From contig NC_066272.1 in the NCBI RefSeq assembly GCF_905404315.1, forward strand, positions 1,860,001 to 1,924,000: DNA of 64,000 bases, given 5' to 3'. Below are positions 1 through 10,939 of the stretch, piece by piece (position 1 is the first letter of the stretch; each line of letters begins with the position of its first letter). The translations under genes were made by a program, and so were the position numbers. This DNA is from Leptidea sinapis. Lineage: Eukaryota > Arthropoda > Insecta > Lepidoptera > Pieridae. The notes under the pieces are model-generated. The model was not told the origin of the DNA. It was given only the letters and a program-made list of their open reading frames with translations, and searched no databases.

Positions 1-99
1 CATCTAATGGTAGTTTACGCAATAGATCCGGTTTCCGTCATCCGATTTTTGCCGCCAACCGTAGAAATAGTTCTACGACTACTTCGGACCGTGTTTTCA

Positions 100-168
100 C
101 GGATAAGGATCGAACCCTGATCTCTGCTTAGAGGGAAAGCGCTCTAAGCATCTAATACAGTTATCTTT
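100..168 (-). repeat. tRNA-like (B-box) relic, probable SINE head
   Basis: On the minus strand there is a GGTTCGATCC motif like a pol III B box, and next to it an 8-bp stem (GCTTAGAG/CTCTAAGC) that could be a decayed anticodon arm. No full cloverleaf can be drawn. I read it as a degraded tRNA-derived SINE head, not a tRNA gene. Confidence 0.3.
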
Positions 169-639
169 TTATATAAGATAAGAAAGTAACATTGATGCAA
201 TACTTTTAATATCATGTTCGTGTTTCTATATTCAACAAGTTGTTCTCCATATATTAACCAAGGAGACTATAACTAAGCTTGTAAAGATTTATTAGTAGAA
301 TAAACAATTTCATAGCGATGATTCGGGCCGGACGTAAATAGTCCAAGCTATACCTGCAAATGTTTATTTGACACGGGTCAGGCACTTAAATTTCAGCTAT
401 GTTATATTTAATTCTTTCATTCTCAGCAAGGCATATTGCAAATTGAATTTTCCTCAATAAAGCACTTCTATTATTATTTGCAATGTTTTTTTTATCGGTT
501 TGTACGAGTATATTATATGCACGTACAATTTATAATAGAAATAGCTAAATATTTCAAATGCTTTATTTTGATTATTCTGTAAATATTATATTACTCTACA
601 TCATAAAGTTGTAATTAGAACTACAAAAAAAAGCCAGAA

Positions 640-853
640 GGTTTTAAACACAAGGTATCCCAATAGACTCATAATTCCCTTCTGTAAAACTGCATATTTT
701 AGTCAAAATTGTTACAGCATGTCTATGAAAATATTTAATGAATTGCCTAATGAATTGAAATATTTACCTATCAAGATTTTTAAAATAAGACTGCATCAAT
801 GGTTAGTGAAAAAGTGCTTCCATAATTTAAATGAATTTTTCAATACAAAATAA
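640..853 (+). mobile_element. LINE fragment: C-terminal end of a CR1/Jockey-like ORF2
   Basis: An open frame through the ATG at 719 ends at TAA 851-853. It encodes FNELPNELKYLP followed by a basic stretch (KIRLHQWLVKKC). This resembles the last residues of lepidopteran CR1/Jockey-group ORF2 proteins, where a conserved NELP motif and a Lys-rich helix end the protein. No reverse transcriptase lies upstream, so the copy is 5'-truncated and dead. The family is inferred from recalled similarity. Confidence 0.55.
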
Positions 854-1221
854 AATATTATTATGAACTAGTCTATTTGATAATAACATATGATAATTGT
901 ATACTTTTGTGACATCTTATATTATAATATCTTTTAATTTTAATTTTATTAATATTAATGATAGCATTGTGAAATCTGACATGTTCAGTATAACAGTAGT
1001 GTGTTGGTACTTAAACAACTCTATAACATATTTTGCATGTCAATTGATGAAACATATTGGATTATAAATAATATTATGTTAACATCATAACTACAATTTT
1101 TCTTGCAAATAAAATTTCATTTTATTACATTTGATTTCAACTCCACATAGATTTTTTACAATTAGGTATAAGTACGATAAGTTAAGTAACAGCATCTTTG
1201 GGTGCAATCGTTTTTTTTAAA

Positions 1222-1419
1222 TCTATATAATATATACGAGATTTCCACGTATATAGTCCCTCGTCACGATATCTCTGGAACCATTAGAGCTAAAGACTTG
1301 AAATTTGGTTGGAATATTCTTTTCACCGAGTAGAGGTCAGCTAAGAACGGATTTTACGAAATTCCACCCACACGAGGTTTTTTTATAATGAACAGAACAA
1401 CGTCTGTCGGGTCAGCTAG
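1222..1419 (+). mobile_element. Non-autonomous Helitron-like element, copy 1
   Basis: A 198-bp block begins with TC after an A and ends with CTAG. These are the ends expected of Helitrons, which make no target duplication. It is near-identical over its length to 32608-32802, in the same orientation and with different flanks on both sides, so the shared block defines the element edges. Just before the end is the motif CGTCTGTCGGGTCAG. No coding capacity. The Helitron label rests on the termini only. Confidence 0.7.
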
Positions 1420-2572
1420 CACTTTATAAGACCTTTTTGTCTGACACTAGAAATGAAAACGTAATGTACGACATATTTTAAATTTAATTGTCTAATTGTA
1501 ATATTTTATAATGACGTGTGTTTATAACCGTATATTTCTAATATTGATGTATTTCTTAACTAAAATATACCCGTTCGTGATATTTCACACACATTGAAAT
1601 AAAAACTATTTAAAGCAATTTGAAAGCGTCTATAATGCCTGAATTTAACAGTATGTTTTATGACCGACATCCGGCGTTTAAAATATTAAATATTGATAAT
1701 TAATCAAAATTTTTAATAATATAAATCTTCATAACTATATAGATAATTCTTCTATCTTGTACTTAATTTTTTTCTTTCCTTTAGGGAACATATTAATTTA
1801 ATTATTATAATGTTGCCCCACTTGCTTTACAATCTAGCCTTAACTTAGACTAGGTAATAAGTAATTCTACTTTAACTTAAACTGCTAGATAGATTAAACT
1901 AAGAATGTGTACATTAACACAATTCTTAATGTCTCTGTTAAAGGGAAGTCACTTTGTTCATGTGTCTTTTATAATATTACTATTTTTATATTGTGTTATT
2001 CACAATGTTGTAATAACATTAAAAAATATATTTCTTATTTTGTTGGGTATTATTTGCAGATTAAAACTCAATAAACCTGAAATGAGATACCTCACAGGAG
2101 TTTATTTGATATAGGTACAGTTACTGCATAATTTTTAAATAAGGTCAGTAAACCGTGGTTAATTGGCAAAGTATCAAGTTACAATCAACACTCGACTTAG
2201 CGCAATTCATATCTTATATTTATTGCACCGAACAATATAAATATAATCCTTTGAAACAGTAATATTAATAATAATACGCCTAATTTAAGGGTATTTTACT
2301 CGAAGATAATCAAAATTTAACTTGCATCATTTGAATATTTCATACCCATCTCGAGTGATCGATTTTAAGTTAATAGGAGTTGATGAGGATTCCCCTGTCC
2401 CATCTGTCCGTCAAAGTTTCACGAGTTGGAGTGACAGCTGGCTACAAACTTTATAATTGTTATATTAATGAATTAGTGTAATGTATCCTTTGATCGGAAC
2501 CGGTAGTATCAATTTGCGTAAAGAAATAATTACATTAATTATAATGCACAATGTTAATTTATAAGATCTTAC
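1420..2572. other. AT-rich interval with nothing recognised
   Basis: Only short open frames without recognisable motifs occur here, including one of 69 codons at 1905-2114 that is hydrophobic, as expected of random AT-rich sequence. I see no repeat shared with the rest of the window. Confidence 0.5.
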
Positions 2573-2735
2573 AAAGTCAAATAAACTTTAGTCAATTAGG
2601 CTTAAACTAAGCGCTTTTGAATAATAAATATTTATTTTAAATTATTGAATCTACCATATGTTTGGAAAAAGTATAGCTCGTGAGAAGAAATGCAACAGCC
2701 ACCCTTTTCAATCAATAGAGTATTTCACAATGGCT
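2573..2735 (-). mobile_element. CR1-like LINE 3' UTR fragment
   Basis: The sequence starts near AGTCAAATAAACTTT and carries TTAGGCTTAAACTAAGCGC and CTCGTGAGAAG. It aligns with 32080-32285. The minus strand reads toward a TTTGA-rich tail, as in the other CR1-like 3' ends of this window. No coding part remains. Confidence 0.5.
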
Positions 2736-2945
2736 GTAATAGGTAGACAAAACAAATTAGTTTGTAAGGTTTTAGCACCCAATATCTAAGTAGGTAACTA
2801 TCCAGTATTCTAAACATTTTTTTTTTATATTTCAATACTCATACAAGTAAATGGTACTCGTATGTAATAGTGTTAATGTAAAATATTAATTTTTAGAAAA
2901 GTTAACTGTTAACAGTATAAATTTATACTTCAAATTTTATACATA

Positions 2946-3060
2946 CTAGCTTACCCAACAGACGCTGTTTTGTCAATAGTAAAGAAAATGATTCTAGAAT
3001 TCGGGGAAAATGTGGTCTAAAGCCATCGGAAATGTGAAATCGAAGTTAATATGTTTAAAA
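2946..3060 (-). mobile_element. Possible Helitron 3' end, decayed
   Basis: Read on the minus strand, the block ends in ...CAGACGCTG...AAGCTAG, close to the CAACGTCTGTCGGGTCAGCTAG end of the two clear Helitron-like copies. The far boundary cannot be placed. Confidence 0.35.
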
Positions 3061-3395
3061 AAAACTACGCTTAATAAAACCGACTTAAAAAACTGAAAGG
3101 TATAAAATAACTTAATAGAGATTTAATTTGATACACCACGTATGCATATTGTATACCTTTAATATTAATAAAATACGATTGTTTGTATGTCCTACCTATT
3201 GATAAGGCTTAAGTCGGTGCTTACCGGCTTGGGTTGTTTGATTCTAGACGAAGCTATCTCGCTCAAAGTCACGCGTGGCGAGTGTACCTGCGATTACATT
3301 TTAGGTAGCACATACAAATAATAGTATTTTATAAATATTAAAGTAATAAGTTTCGTATAAGAGGTGCATTATATTAAATCTCTATTATGTTATTC

Positions 3396-3935
3396 CCTTA
3401 AAGCCTCCCCAAGTATCAGAATATTGGGTCTCGAAATATCGAGCGATTGTCAATTCCGTGGCCATCTCGAGGGCAAAGCCAAATTGGCTTCGAAGAAGCT
3501 GGGCGTCATCAATAGAGCACGGCAATACTTCAAGCTGGCACACATTTTAGCGATCTACAAAGCGCAGGTCCAGCCACACATGGAGTATTGTTGTCATCTC
3601 TAGACTGGCGCCCCCCAGTATCAGCTCGATCCATTTGACCGCGTGCAACGCAGAGCAGCTTGAATTGTCGGGGACCCAGTGCTCTGTGAACTGATGGATC
3701 ACTTTGCGTTTCGTAGAGACGTCGCTGTATTGTGTGTCTTCTATCGCATTTATCACGGGGAATGTTTCGAAGAACTGTTTCACCTGATTACACTGATCAC
3801 CGCATAACACGCCACAAGTTCGGATATCATCCCCACCATCTGGATCTGTGGCGGTTCTCCACAGTGCGGTTTTCTTCCACGTACTACAAAGCTGTGGAAT
3901 GAGCACGAAGCATGAATCACGTGTGCCTTGCTAAA
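3396..3935 (+). pseudogene. Decayed ORF2 3' part of LINE family L1r (same family as the right-edge LINE)
   Basis: The translation matches residues of the open LINE frame at 61968-64000. Recognisable blocks are SIRILGLEISSDCQFRGHLE, KLGVINRARQYFK and MEYCCHL, which form the conserved region C-terminal to the reverse transcriptase. A stop codon replaces a Trp directly after the HL of the last block, further frameshifts follow, and the 3' end breaks off after the segment coding for TTKLWNE. No poly-A tail is present. The copy is old, truncated at both ends and non-functional. The letter name L1r is my own label for this window's family and does not mean L1 clade. Confidence 0.85.
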
Positions 3936-4254
3936 AGGTAGGTAGATAGAATAATAAACTTTAATACAACTTCTTATGTTGCTACTGATGAGCTGGTCCG
4001 ATTTTAGTACATGATACAAAAAAATAAATAATACAAATATTAGTCCAATTGCACAGTTTTTATTACATATAATTTAAAAATGTATATAATTTTAAAGATA
4101 TGGCTCATAAAAAACCTCAGCTTATCTATACGACTTACTTAGTCAATAAAAATGAAATAAGGTTGAATAATTCAATTTATTTGCATCTGCAAAAAATAAA
4201 CTCTAAAGTATATTTTTTTTTTTCCCACGGTCAATATTTAATTGATCAACAATA

Positions 4255-4450
4255 ACTAAAACCTATCTAGTTTATTTATATCAACGTTTTGTGTGAACTA
4301 TAATTATTGTTATACGTTGACTACAAAAGGTATAATCAAAGTTTCACCAAAAGAGCGACATGTTGCGAACAATTCATTCATCAGCCTTCATCATGACACA
4401 TTCAAAGGTTAATGTTCCCGCGATTATCTTACGATGAATTCATCGTTTTT
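4255..4450 (+). repeat. Unclassified interspersed repeat R-A, copy 1
   Basis: It shares with 42955-43160 the blocks AAAAGAGCGACATGTT, CATCAGCCTT and ATTATCTTAC in the same order and spacing. Both copies are on the plus strand. No terminal repeats, tail or coding frame were found, so the class is unknown. Confidence 0.55.
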
Positions 4451-5235
4451 CCTTTTTACTTGTGATATTACGACTTCTATTGAGAGCATTTCTATTGTTT
4501 AATTGCGTAATTTCTTTTCACTGGCTGAAAAGGTTTTTTTCGTTTGTACGTCCCATCAATGGGGTAGTGTTATTTTTGAATTGTTCGATATTTTGTGTAT
4601 ATTATACACACTTCCTACGAAGTATAAATAGTTTTGAAATTTATATAAACGTTTAATAATCTTTGGAAGGTTAGAGAGATATTTCGAAAAATTAATCAAA
4701 TTATTGATCTTCACAAGCCCGTCACCAACCGGATACGCTACGCAACGCATAAAAAATCTATAGGTCGATCAATTTTAATGTTTTCAGAGGAAATACAGAC
4801 AACCACAAAATGATGATTAAAATCAATGATTACATCACTTGTAGTCATTCAATATCAGCTAATTCATTCATTGCTATTTGTAGTAAAGTTGTTTATATTT
4901 TCATTTCCAAAGAAAGCTAAGGCTATAATAATAAGAAAGGTAATATTGAAAGTACACCTGAGCTTGTTCAAATGGAAGTATAATGCTTTCGAATATTCGA
5001 AATCTTATTGTGAAACGTTCGGATTTGAAATGCATGCCAAAGAAAAACGATATAATATATATTTTATTGAAATGAGAGACTGTTATGTGTGGGTTATGCA
5101 GCTACTGTACTCAATATCTTTGGTTTTCTACTAATTTACATTTAGTGTTTCGACTTACTCGTGTAAGACATTGACTATTTGACTTTTGAGTATTTTTGTT
5201 GGATCACTTTACATATATTGTTATTGAAATGATTT
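4451..5235. other. AT-rich interval with nothing recognised
   Basis: Open frames of 64 and 102 codons occur at 4462-4656 and 4826-5134, with no motif, no codon bias I can see and no splice context. I do not call a gene. Confidence 0.45.
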
Positions 5236-5239
5236 GTAA

Positions 5240-5585
5240 AACGATATAAATGTACAAATTAAATTTGAAAACACAATTTTGTGAACGATACGGGACTCGA
5301 ACCCACGACCTCTGGCGTACCGTGCCAGTGTTCTGCCAACTGAGCCAACCGTTCGAGTGACGTATCGTCAGAAAATCTTGTATGCTTTGTACAACTCTCA
5401 GGTTGTGGCTTCATCTACAGGATCTACTTTACAGTTGATATCCTGCTCAACCCCAATATTTGCATATTAGGAAATTGACTTGAGATGTCACTCTTGTAAA
5501 TCTAAGCAATTTGTTTTGTTTTTAAAGTGATAACCCTCACTTCTAGGGTAAATACACAAATAACATTTGAAACGAAAATTTTATG
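5240..5585 (-). repeat. Tandem-repeat remnant, period about 295 bp, with embedded tRNA-like unit
   Basis: On the minus strand the order is tail, core, tRNA-like, tail. The tail after the tRNA-like unit (ACAAAATTGTGTTTTC... at 5282 down to 5240) recurs about 295 bp upstream as ATAAAATTTTCGTTTC..., so a little more than one unit of a head-to-tail array is visible. A second remnant at 51063-51240 starts in a different phase. This arrangement fits a satellite-like tandem repeat better than a simple SINE. Confidence 0.6.
5283..5354 (-). tRNA. tRNA-Thr(GGT)-like sequence inside the repeat; probably not a functional gene
   Basis: A 72-nt cloverleaf can be drawn. Acceptor arm GAACGGT pairs with ATCGTTC. 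The anticodon arm CTGGC/GCCAG encloses loop ACGGTAC with anticodon GGT. The T arm has GTTCGAGTCCC, a good pol III B box, and the D region has GGCTCAGTTGGCA, close to an A box. Against function: position 33 is C instead of the universal U, the D stem has a C-A mismatch, and the unit lies within a dispersed repeat. An automatic finder would probably report it. I read it as a tRNA-derived repeat module. Confidence 0.45.
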
Positions 5586-5589
5586 AAAA

Positions 5590-6240
5590 TTTAATGATAT
5601 AAATGTATATGTTGATTTAAAAGAGTAACAATTCTTCGCACTTCTTTTTATTAGCTCAACCCTTTACGAAGTGGCGGTAAATTCAATAATTTAAAATATT
5701 TTTTTGACATTTGTAAGTGTCAATTCTGTGAACTACATAATCATGTAGTTATGTATTTAAAGTGATAATCTTTCAAAATCACTTTAGGCATTCACCTATT
5801 GATTTGATTTATCGTTGTTTGTCAGCATTCAGTAGGCACGTATGATAAAAACGGTTAGGATTAGGCTTAGCTAAAGAATGGCTGATGACAATATAGCTTA
5901 AATACTGATTTAAAATAATAAATGTTATTAGATAAAAGGTGCTACTTAGGAATGTTGATAATAGAGCGGTTATTATATTTAATTTCATGACGTAAATCGT
6001 TTAATGAGCACAGACACATTTTGGAAGTCGAGAATTGAAATTTAAATTGTTAGAAAGCCATATTTTCTAACATATGAGAATTTTAACATATCGTTAGCAA
6101 TTCACTCTACGTATAACTACTATTTAAAACATTCTTTTTTAATCATCACCATTAAAAGATAGATGTAATGCGATACATTAAAAGTGTTATATATCTATTT
6201 AAGAAAAGTTCAATTTAAGTTTAAATATTTATATATATTT
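5590..6240. other. AT-rich interval with nothing recognised
   Basis: No frames, tails or shared repeats were seen. Confidence 0.45.
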
Positions 6241-6241
6241 T

Positions 6242-6374
6242 GTAGTAGGGATTCGCCGGTTCTGGCTCACAGTAGTAGGGATTCGCCGGTTCTGGCTCAC
6301 AGTAGTAGGGATTCGCCGGTTCTGGCTCACAGTAGTAGGGATTCGCCGGTTCTGGCTCCTCGATTCTGGCTCAC
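6242..6374 (+). repeat. 30-bp minisatellite, about 4 units
   Basis: The unit starts GTAGTAGGGATTCGCCGG and continues with TTCTGGCTCACA. Three units are identical at 6242-6331. The fourth is cut after GGCTC and followed by a partial CGATTCTGGCTCAC echo. It is far more GC-rich than its surroundings. Thirty bases equal ten codons, so one frame (6184-6384) repeats SRDSPVLAHS, but nothing else supports a protein there. Confidence 0.9.
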
Positions 6375-6384
6375 TTGTTCGTGA

Positions 6385-7750
6385 TGCCTACTAAAAAAAA
6401 AAAAAAGATGTTTGGTGTCAAACTGGGGGTTTTGATGTATTTCCGAGCGATTGCGCTGATCCGTTTTTCGATATCTCTTACAGTTTCAAAGTTAGCTTTT
6501 TAAGTGAAACAGATCCATACTCATTACTAATCAGTGGTAATTAACCTAATGATTGGTGAGCGACTCAATGTCGATTCTTTGAAAGTGATAGATGTAATTA
6601 GTAAATTACCTCTCACATTCGTTACTACGATTAAAACGACAGTTTTGTGCTGTGTTTATTATTAAGTTAACAGATGATATAAATAAAGTATATAATAAAA
6701 CATCGTTGCAGATTGTGTCATTTTAAAAATATTTTATGAAATCATTCAAACTCTTCTTATTAAACTTAAAGTATAGATGCATTAAACAGTACTCGCAACA
6801 CATGCTGCGTTAATAAATATATTCTTTACTCTTGTAGTGTTGTGGATATACATTCTGCAATTGCTTTGTAAAAACCTCAGCTGGAATCCCTGAGCTGGAC
6901 GATCATATGAATTGAAGTATTGTCCAATACCCTACTCACCAATGTTTGTTGCAACCCAGGGAGAGCCTGGCTTATTTTCACTATCTTTATCGCTGACAAT
7001 ATAACAGGGCGTTACAACGTATATCGACAATCGATTTGCTGCGTAAACATTATTTTGAATACTGAGATCAATTTTCTTCAAATAATTCTGTATCTCGATT
7101 GTATTCATATTACCCTAGCATAATGTATTTAAAAGTTATTGGATTACAACTTACAATACAACAAAATATCGCTTTAAGTACTTACATATTTAATTTCAAA
7201 ATTATAAGGCAATATAGTAGTAAGTTTAACTAAAACTAATACACACCCTTACAAACGATCAAACATAAACATAACTGCGGTAATCTACTGAAATATTATG
7301 ATTTTTATCAATTTTATTGTATAAGAGTTATTCAAAACGAACTTTGATTTATGAAATATGTAACTTGAGTTAAGTGATAAAGCTCTTTGTCATTTTCTTA
7401 ATGTAACAAATTTTGAGATAAATACAATACACTTTAGTTTCTGTGATTACTTCCTTTCGCGAATATATCAACAATTCGATCATCAGATTTCCTCATCGGG
7501 TCATTAATTATTTTTAGTATTAGTTTAAGATTTTTCTTCCACCAAACAAATTATAGAGATCAGGTTGTTATATCTTGAAACTAGTTGACATTGTTGAGAT
7601 TGTATAAAGGTTGCATTTCATCAAAGCATCAGGTGATTTAGATACAATTTGTGTCACTGACATCATTCAAAAATATTATAAAATTATTTACGAAAACTGA
7701 TTTTCCACACCCACACCCAATGCACCCTCTACTACAAAAAGGTTTCATAT
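6385..7750. other. AT-rich interval with nothing recognised
   Basis: Only short motif-free frames are present. A homopolymer A run at about 6394-6408 follows the minisatellite. Confidence 0.45.
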
Positions 7751-7756
7751 AATATA

Positions 7757-8758
7757 ATGATACGATGCATTGTTAAACTACCATTTATTGATTATATTTA
7801 AATAGAACAATTTATAAGTACAACAATATACAGTACCTACATCATAACTTACTCCACAAGTTATATATCTAAATAAAAGATGTATCTACTCTCATTCTTT
7901 TCAAAAAAAATAATTCAAACTTAAAACTTATAAAACATTTATTTTATTTTATGATGACTCCAAGCTAAGATATCAATATAATTTGCTTAAATATACCGTT
8001 TGGTATGACAAACTAGATTTATTTATTCGTTGGGTTAAAATATTATGCTTTATTGACTTAAGTCTATACATTGAACAATATTCATTCTTATTTTTAAATA
8101 GGCAATATTCATTTTCAAATACTTACTTAGTAACACTTATAAAATTTGGAGTTGCATTTTCCCGCAACATCTTACGCATATATTTAGATCTAAGTCCTAG
8201 GAATTCATTAAATATGTTAACTTTGTTCCATCTTTAAAATTGCCTAACTTCTTATTATTGAGTTTGAGATAACAAAATATTTTTTTTTCATTGTCAGATG
8301 TTTCGAAACGCAAATGTAAATCAGGTTTAATATATCTTTAAAAATTTATATATTAAAGTATAAGTATCAGTGTACAATAATTTTAATATATTTCGAAACT
8401 TATTTATCATATAGTTATAGTAAAAGTCATCGTATTAGAGTTTTAGAAATATCCAATATACCAATTAATATGTTTATTGAGGAACAATTTAGTCTTTTGT
8501 AATTGAACTGCAACCAATTTTCATTTTAAAATAGATAAACTATGGAATTCTATCTTGGCAATTAAATCATACAGTGCAATTTTACATTTACTCTTTTATC
8601 AATATTTTCCATTGTTATTTAAATATTTGAGGTATTCATTAATTTATAAAAATCTTTTCGAAATCAGATGTAGGCAGCTTGTTTATGCATGTTTGTATTT
8701 AAATCTATGTAATTTTGTAACCATGCGCTTTGTTTGAATTTTAAAAATCTATGAATTT
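7757..8758 (+). repeat. Direct tandem duplication, copy 1
   Basis: This block and the next one share long segments in the same order: TAAACTACCATTTATTGAT, ATACAGTACCTACATCATAA, ATACCGTTTGGTATGACAAA, AATTGAACTGCAACCAA and TTTATGCATGTTTGTATTT. The two lie head to tail with almost no spacer. The open frames inside it are not shared intact by the other copy, which argues against a gene. Confidence 0.85.
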
Positions 8759-8760
8759 TT

Positions 8761-9640
8761 TATAATGAGACGATTTATTGTTAAACTACCATTTATTGAT
8801 TATATTTAAATATAAAATTTTATAAATAAAACAATATACAGTACCTACATCATAACTTACTCCACAACTTTTATATCTAATCTATTCTTTTCAAAAAAAA
8901 TAATTCAACCTTATAACTTATATAAAATTTATTTTATTTTATGATGACTCTAAGCTAAGGTATCAATATTATTTGCTTAGATATACCGTTTGGTATGACA
9001 AACTAGATTTATTTATTCGTTGAGTGAAAATATTATGCTTTATTGACTTAAATCTATGCATTGAACAATATTCATCCTTATTTTCTTATTCTTATTTTTC
9101 TTTATTTTTTTGCTACCCAAAAGTCAATCTTTTGTTTGTCAATTTTTTTCTGCAGTTAGAGGTTTTGAAACACAAATTTAAATCAGGTTTTATATCTGTG
9201 TAAAATTTTTATATATTAAACTATCAGTATCAGTGTACAATAATTATACTTTATTTCGAAACTTATTTAACTAGTGAAAGTCATCGCATTAGCGTTATAG
9301 AAATTTTCAATATTTAAAATCCCAACTAAATAGGTTTATTGAAGAACAATTTAGTTTTTCTTAATTGAACTGCAACCAAATTTTCATTTTAAAATAGATA
9401 AACTATGGAATTCTATCTTGACAATTAAATCTTGTACAATTTTATATTTACTCTTTTTTCAATATAGTCCATTGTTCTTTATACCTATATTGAGTTATTC
9501 ATTAATTTGTAAAAATCTTTTCGAAATCAGATGTAGGTAACTTGTTTATGCATGTTTGTATTTAAATCTATGTAATATTTTAACCATGAGCTTTGTTTGA
9601 ATTTTAAAATTCTATGAATATTTTTGTGTGTGAGTGCGTG
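8761..9640 (+). repeat. Direct tandem duplication, copy 2
   Basis: This is the second copy of the unit. It is about 130 bp shorter, because the stretch after TTGAACAATATTCATCC has diverged or been deleted relative to 8093-8280 of copy 1. It ends near CTATGAATATTTTTGTG, after which a short GT-rich run begins. Visible substitutions and indels make it an old duplication. Confidence 0.85.
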
Positions 9641-9680
9641 TGTGTGAGACATTGCTTTAAATTTCTGAAGTAAATGACAT

Positions 9681-9923
9681 ATGTATTTTTATTACGAAGG
9701 TTTGGAACAAATTTTATGCTTTTTGTATCATCAATACTTACATTTTATATTCTCGGGGCATAAGGATAGGTCAGAATGTAAATCATGCAGTTCAATTGAA
9801 AATTCTTGGTCTACTTCCAAAATAAAACCAAATTCAAAATCATCCGGAACATCAAAATTTGTAGGGACATCTACCCATTCAAAACCTTCTGTAGGAAGGA
9901 ATGGAGATATAGCCCATCAGTAA
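9681..9923 (+). other. Open frame of 80 codons, Ser/Lys-rich end; doubtful exon
   Basis: The C-terminal half (KSCSSIENSWSTSKIKPNSK) is rich in Ser, Lys and Thr and less hydrophobic than random frames here. A possible splice acceptor AG lies at about 9768. No homology is recognised and no upstream exon can be shown. It could be a terminal exon of an unknown gene, but chance is at least as likely. Confidence 0.15.
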
Positions 9924-10000
9924 AGGTTATTAGCATCAAAATAAGTTAAAGTTATAAACGACTTTCGTTTTTCTTTGTCCTGTTCTCGCATAGTCAAAGT

Positions 10001-10110
10001 CAAAGTTCTATATTTGCCAGAAATATTCACAAGTAAAGTCGTTACAAATTTAAGAGTAGGCACATGTTTCGTCTTGAGAGACATGCAAATATTTCAGTGG
10101 TTTCGTATTA
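10001..10110 (-). mobile_element. Possible LINE 3' tail relic
   Basis: AGTCAAAGTCAAAGTTC at the left end, read as the 3' tail on the minus strand, matches the style of 59300-59420 and other LINE tails. Only about 100 bp are recognisable. Confidence 0.3.
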
Positions 10111-10265
10111 TAATATTGTAACCTATACTTATTTGTTTAAATTCGCTTTTTCATAACGATTCTTACATTGAGATATAAAGTCTCAAATACCCGATCCAAT
10201 AAAAGCTATTTGTGCAAAGCCCTAAAGTAATTGCCACACTTTAAATTTATATTTATAATATAATA

Positions 10266-10269
<4 letters not shown>

Positions 10270-10308
<39 letters not shown>
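10270..10308. repeat. (TA)n microsatellite
   Basis: An uninterrupted TA run of about 38 bases. Confidence 0.95.
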
Positions 10309-10309
<1 letters not shown>

Positions 10310-10939
10310 AATGTATGAATCTTATTTAAATAATATTAGTTATTTCATAAAAAGTAATAAATTTAAGTAAAAACTAAAAGTAATAACTTACCTACTTGAT
10401 AATTTGGTTTCATTTTTAATTTTATAAATACTGATTATTATTTAGTTCGTTTGGTATATATAAGGTAGATTATATAATAATTATTAATGATAGAGGATGA
10501 CTATTAACCTCCCTTGAGGAGACTTGTTCTTCTGACTTCCAATTGTCTGGTAATTGCACATTTACAGTACAGGTCACGTATTGGGTGAACATCGGGCGTC
10601 GAGAGGGCTATGAATTATCTGACACTAAATACGAAAATTTTGTAATGATAAAAAAGTATGAGAAATAAATATATTGTATGACAGAGCAGTTTATTTATTT
10701 ATTTATTTATTAAGGAAACAAACAGATACATCACTATAGTAAAAATAAAGTTAATTAAATATACAAATTACAATATTAGATATATCCTAGAACAGTTTCA
10801 CTGACAACACAAAAGAATACAATTTTACATACATGACAACAGAACGATAGGATAAGTAAACAATAGAATATTTAGGCGAATACACAGTATTATATAAATA
10901 AAGACACAGACAGGGATATAACAATGAATAAAGATACAA

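Noticed and set aside
1905..2114. Hydrophobic 69-codon frame that could suggest a membrane peptide
   Set aside because: The hydrophobicity follows from T-rich codons, and there is no other evidence.
4826..5134. 102-codon open frame
   Set aside because: No motif, no recognisable relative, AT-driven composition and no splice or promoter context. A frame of this length is expected by chance in AT-rich DNA only occasionally, but nothing positive supports it.
6242..6374. CRISPR-like array
   Set aside because: Units are contiguous with no spacers, and the genome is clearly eukaryotic.
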